Assembly: GCA_020025715.1 (NCBI GenBank)
Contig: JAHHRQ010000006.1
Coordinates: forward strand, 1-51,971
DNA from: Oscillospiraceae bacterium
Lineage (GTDB): Bacteria > Bacillota > Clostridia > Oscillospirales > Oscillospiraceae
Length of the DNA stretch: 51,971 nt
Direction: 5' to 3'
In this document: positions 51,721 through 51,971 of the stretch, in pieces
Layout: each line of letters begins with the position of its first letter
How positions within the stretch are numbered: position 1 is the first letter of the stretch
Program-made: the position numbers and the translations under genes
Notes under the pieces: model-generated
The model's database searches: none
What the model saw: the letters and a program-made list of their open reading frames with translations, nothing else
What the model was told of the DNA's origin: nothing

Positions 51721-51971
51721 CTTAAAAAAATTCAAAAAAATGCGAAAAAAGTGTTGACTTTAGGCGTTTTAGGTGTTATATTAACTAAGCTCTCAGGCGA
51801 GAGCAAAACAAAATATCGAAGCTCAGCTGAAAGAAATTTTTAAAAATTTGAAAATTTCCTCTTGACAAAAAGAACAGCTTGTGCTAAGATAAACAAGCTG
51901 TCAACGAGACAGCAACGAGTACCTTGAAAATTGAACAATGTAAGAAAACAATTAGTTTTATACTAATTAGC
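51721..51971 (+). promoter_or_regulatory. Tandem promoters and leader of an rRNA operon
   Basis: P1 is TTGACT (51754-51759), 17 bases, TATATT (51777-51782). P2 is TTGACA (51862-51867), 17 bases, TAAGAT (51885-51890). Phased A-tracts (51724-51750) precede P1. Each start is followed by a small hairpin: GCTCTC/GAGAGC at 51789-51804 and CTGTC/GACAG at 51898-51912. The sequence ACCTTGAAAATTGAACAATG (51921-51940) is the element commonly found just before Firmicutes rRNA genes. The 16S gene itself would begin beyond the window. Confidence 0.85.

Noticed and set aside
51921..51971. Start of the 16S rRNA gene in the window
   Set aside because: The conserved AGAGTTTGAT start of 16S rRNA is not reached. 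Only leader sequence is present.

Overview
The window looks like a chromosomal segment of a Gram-positive, low-to-mid GC anaerobic Clostridia bacterium, most likely Oscillospiraceae/Ruminococcaceae. Grounds: Firmicutes-type strong Shine-Dalgarno sequences (GGAGG) with frequent TTG/GTG starts, SigA promoters of the TTGACA-N17-TATAAT type, a DnaD/DnaI-style helicase-loading pair, a tRNA-Thr T-box, a GdpP-bL9-DnaB block, a YtrA-type GntR/ABC operon and a SleB-type spore cortex hydrolase. Family assignments come from motifs read in the translations; no database search was run.

Layout. 1-5.4 kb: a lipoprotein with a C-terminal solute-binding-like domain, then three leftward genes (a lipoyl-less E2-like acyltransferase with an altered catalytic motif, a DnaC/DnaI-like ATPase and a DnaD-like protein). 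5.4-12.3 kb: a rightward peptidase U32-maf-mreC-mreD-mrdA operon for cell elongation, followed by a methylglyoxal-synthase-like gene with its own promoter. 12.3-19.6 kb: translation and housekeeping genes hisS, aspS, a ComM/YifB AAA protein, thiI and cinA. 19.7-24.4 kb: a GntR-ABC ATPase-permease operon and an HtrA protease. 24.5-29.0 kb: a phosphoribosyltransferase, tadA, pta, an XRE regulator and lepA. 29.1-33.9 kb: a two-component system, then leftward cupin, LUD and sugar-nucleotidyltransferase genes. 34.0-41.9 kb: a long rightward block gdpP-rplI-dnaB-tilS-hpt-ftsH. 42.0-44.0 kb: a small accessory-looking stretch with a promoter-repeat array-terminator unit, an XRE regulator and a Sel1-repeat protein. 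44.1-51.7 kb: ychF, a riboswitch-controlled P-type ATPase, T-box-controlled thrS, a SleB-like hydrolase and a zinc-ribbon membrane protein. The window ends in the tandem-promoter leader of an rRNA operon whose 16S gene lies outside.

Most notable. (1) At 42007-42433 a perfect-consensus SigA promoter (TTGACA-N17-TATAAT) leads into eight head-to-tail 38-39 bp units, each an imperfect hairpin, closed by a strong intrinsic terminator and encoding no credible protein. This is a good candidate for an undescribed multi-hairpin non-coding RNA of about 390 nt. (2) A yybP-ykoY (Mn2+) riboswitch with an overlapping terminator precedes the P-type ATPase at 45530, pointing to Mn2+ (or Mn2+/Ca2+) export rather than generic calcium transport. 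(3) The methylglyoxal-synthase-like protein lacks the residues equivalent to the catalytic Asp71 and His98. (4) A candidate SigG/SigF-type sporulation promoter sits inside the thrS terminator, immediately before the SleB-like gene. (5) The rRNA leader has two repeated promoter-plus-hairpin modules preceded by phased A-tracts.
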